Shown: in pieces, positions 62,630 to 64,000 of the stretch
Position numbering within the stretch: position 1 is the first letter of the stretch
Layout: each line of letters starts with the position of its first letter
Assembly: GCF_003148465.1 (NCBI RefSeq)
Contig: NZ_QGGI01000008.1
Span: 1 to 64,000, forward strand
Length of the DNA stretch: 64,000 nucleotides
Direction: 5' to 3'
Origin: Oceanotoga teriensis
GTDB taxonomy: Bacteria > Thermotogota > Thermotogae > Petrotogales > Petrotogaceae
Program-made: the position numbers and the translations under genes
Notes under the pieces: generated by a model
Database searches by the model: none
The model's input: only the letters and a program-made list of their open reading frames with translations
What the model was told of the DNA's origin: nothing

Positions 62630-63052
62630 TTAATGTCCGCAACATCCACCTTCATCTGAACCACAACATCCGCCTTCATGTTCATGTTCTCCATCACCGC
62701 ATCCAGAACATCCACCACAACTACTTTGTTGGCTCATCAACATTTGAATAAACTGATTAACAACCTCTTCAACAGTTCCTTTAGCATCATAAAAAACCTT
62801 AATTTTAAATTCAGCTAATAGTTTACACATATCTTCACCTATAGAATCAGCAATTACAACATCTGTTTGATTTTCACCTATATATTTAGCTACTTTTTCA
62901 TCTTCATCATCTTTATGAGGATTTTCAACAACACTTATTCTCGATGACTCACTCTCAAGGTCAACAAAAGCAAAATATTCTGATTTTGAAAAATTTTCAT
63001 TTATATTTGATTTTATAGAATCATCACTTAAAACAGGCATTACTAATCTCAT
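62630..63052 (-). CDS. NifX/NifB-like dinitrogenase cofactor-family protein with Cys/His-rich tail
   Basis: 140 residues. The NifX fold runs over ~105 residues (MRLVMPVLSDDSIKSN, FAFVDLE-type segment, VVIADSIGEDM, FYDAKGTVEEV). The last 35 are a metal-binding-looking tail of Cys, Gly and His (CGGCSGCG, HEHEGGCC and GCCGH). Family members bind Fe-S clusters or FeMo-cofactor-like clusters, or act near MRP/NBP35 ATPases in anaerobes without nitrogenase. ATG 63052 follows GGAGGTG. Confidence 0.82.
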   Translation of the reverse strand: MRLVMPVLSDDSIKSNINENFSKSEYFAFVDLESESSRISVVENPHKDDEDEKVAKYIGENQTDVVIADSIGEDMCKLLAEFKIKVFYDAKGTVEEVVNQFIQMLMSQQSSCGGCSGCGDGEHEHEGGCCGSDEGGCCGH

Positions 63053-63125
63053 AAAACACCTCCAAAAATATTTGTAATTCAATTCTATCAATTAAAGATA
63101 ACAAAAATAATAATAAAAAATAAAA

Positions 63126-63153
63126 AATCCAGAGCATTTAAATACTCTGGATT
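63126..63153 (-). terminator. Terminator of the second NifX-like gene
   Basis: AATCCAGAG - 10 - CTCTGGATT, with a T run on the minus strand. Confidence 0.8.
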
Positions 63154-63217
63154 CATAAACTAATAATAAATATTAGTTTTCTATTTTCACAATAGACTTA
63201 TAGGGTTTAAATTTTCA

Positions 63218-63583
63218 TCAATGATGATGATCATGATTACATCCATAAGTTTCATCATCTTCAAGATTATTACTTAAATAATCTTCCATTATTTGTTTAA
63301 GATTACCGCTCACTCCTCTGTAAACTTCTATATCAAATTGATTAAAAAATTCAACAGCTCTTGATCCAATTCCTCTCACAACCATAACATCCACATTATT
63401 TTCTTTCATAAGTCCTGGAATTTGACCAGGTGCATGTTCAGACAACGGGTTTTTTTGAATATCTATATCATATCCTTCATCTTTTAAAGTTATATAGCCA
63501 AAATAAGGAGCATGGCCAAAATGTTCACTAATAACAGAATCTTTTCCATTATCATCCAACAAAGGCATAGCTAATTTTTTCAT
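63218..63583 (-). CDS. NifX/NifB-like dinitrogenase cofactor-family protein with His-rich tail
   Basis: 121 residues. Starts MKKLAMPLLDDNGKDS, with SEHFGHAPYFGYITL (the ExFG/H region), VVRGIGSRAVEFF and a DHHH end (CNHDHHH). A paralogue of the gene at 62630, with a different tail. ATG 63583 follows TATGGAGGT. On the other side of its promoter region a DUF5320 gene is read divergently. Confidence 0.85.
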   Translation of the reverse strand: MKKLAMPLLDDNGKDSVISEHFGHAPYFGYITLKDEGYDIDIQKNPLSEHAPGQIPGLMKENNVDVMVVRGIGSRAVEFFNQFDIEVYRGVSGNLKQIMEDYLSNNLEDDETYGCNHDHHH

Positions 63584-63800
63584 ATTTATTACCTCCATAA
63601 TTTTATATACAAAATAAATATATCACAAAAAAAAATATATTTCATTTCTAATTATTCTAGATTAGAGACTATTATAAGAAATTATTACCAATTAAACAAA
63701 AAAATCTTTTTATATGTTTATTTGATATATATAATTTTTTTATATATAATATATATACATATCAAATAAAAATTATCTGATTTAAAAAGGAGGATTTCTT

Positions 63801-63983
63801 ATGCCTAATGGAGATGGAACAGGACCTTTCGGTGATGGAAGAAGAAGAAACGGTGAAAAATGCACAGGTAGAAGAAAAAATAGTTTAAGAAACGAAAACA
63901 TAGAATTTACAGGAAGAAGAGGTAAAAGATGCAGCAAAAATGGTAGAGGTTGGAGAAATATAAATAATAAGGAGTTTGAATAA
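63801..63983 (+). CDS. DUF5320 small protein
   Basis: 60 residues. It starts MPNGDGTGPFGDG, the hallmark of DUF5320 proteins, which go with NifX-like proteins in anaerobes. Arg-, Gly- and Lys-rich with two Cys (KCTGR, RCSKN). GGAGG precedes ATG 63801. First gene of an operon with a further gene starting 3 bases after it. Confidence 0.85.
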   Translation: MPNGDGTGPFGDGRRRNGEKCTGRRKNSLRNENIEFTGRRGKRCSKNGRGWRNINNKEFE

Positions 63984-63985
63984 AA

Positions 63986-64000
63986 TTGAAAATTGCCGTT
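63986..64000 (+). CDS. Start of a further gene, cut by window edge (probably NifX-like)
   Basis: TTG at 63986, after AAGGAG inside the end of the DUF5320 gene, begins MKIAV. NifX/NifB-like proteins often start MKIAVAS. Only five codons are visible, so this rests on the start context and neighbours. Confidence 0.45.

Overview
The window is very AT-rich (about a quarter G+C by eye) and densely packed. It has strong GGAGG-type ribosome binding sites, frequent ATG/TTG/GTG starts and rho-independent terminators after most transcription units. The gene content points to an anaerobic, fermentative heterotroph: the electron-bifurcating NfnAB complex, glycyl-radical hydroxyproline chemistry, iron alcohol dehydrogenase, glycerol dehydrogenase, NifX-like proteins with a DUF5320 protein, LytSR with a CstA-type carrier, and biotin genes. 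The best guess is a mesophilic Thermotogota (Petrotogales, Oceanotoga/Geotoga type). A low-GC Firmicute or Fusobacterium is the main alternative. This is inference from gene content and composition, not from a marker gene. I saw no rRNA, tRNA, CRISPR array, transposase or prophage.

Layout. 1-4.3 kb: end of an ABC exporter (ATPase tail plus permease), an Fn3-like lipoprotein and an unknown Lys/Glu-rich protein. 4.3-7.0 kb: a PAS-PAS-GGDEF diguanylate cyclase split in two by a frameshift at an AT dinucleotide repeat, and an alpha/beta hydrolase. 7.1-10.3 kb: a TPR-like membrane protein; a leader RNA candidate with a DtxR-like palindrome upstream of a DUF1007/NicO nickel-cobalt exporter pair; and a small unknown protein. 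10.4-15.7 kb: PlsY and DUF2164; NfnA-NfnB-alcohol dehydrogenase; and a ZinT-type metal-binding protein behind a strong promoter that carries a dyad. 15.7-21.2 kb: patatin, a PucR-type regulator, an old yellow enzyme and an SDR. 21.2-27.5 kb: an unknown protein, then a trans-4-hydroxy-L-proline operon (XRE-cupin regulator, hypE, hypD, proC, TauE/SafE exporter). 27.5-31.9 kb: a LytS/LytTR two-component system followed by a CstA-family transporter, probably for pyruvate or peptides. 31.9-39 kb: nicotinate phosphoribosyltransferase coupled to a beta-lactamase-like protein, an acetyltransferase, a DJ-1 protein, and a short-chain fatty acid module (AtoE permease and CoA-transferase). 39-43.7 kb: a seven-gene operon joining a YtrA-type GntR/ABC module to a NatAB-type ABC exporter. 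43.9-47.3 kb: bioY-bioB-bioD-bioA. 47.3-54.5 kb: prolyl oligopeptidase, a second GntR/ABC module, then a condensation-fold acyltransferase, a DegV protein and a SagB-type nitroreductase. 54.5-64 kb: glycerol dehydrogenase; a TetR/MFS pair with matching operators; nucleoside phosphorylase plus MtnA-like isomerase; an orphan EIIB-EIIA protein; an EEP-family hydrolase; and NifX-like proteins with metal-binding tails.

Points most worth a second look: the (AT)5 frameshift in the cyclase, which restoring (AT)4 would exactly repair; three genes, two of them repressors, that appear to start at ATA or ATT; the complete hydroxyproline dehydratase operon; the leader RNA upstream of the nickel-cobalt exporter; and three related dyads upstream of lytS.
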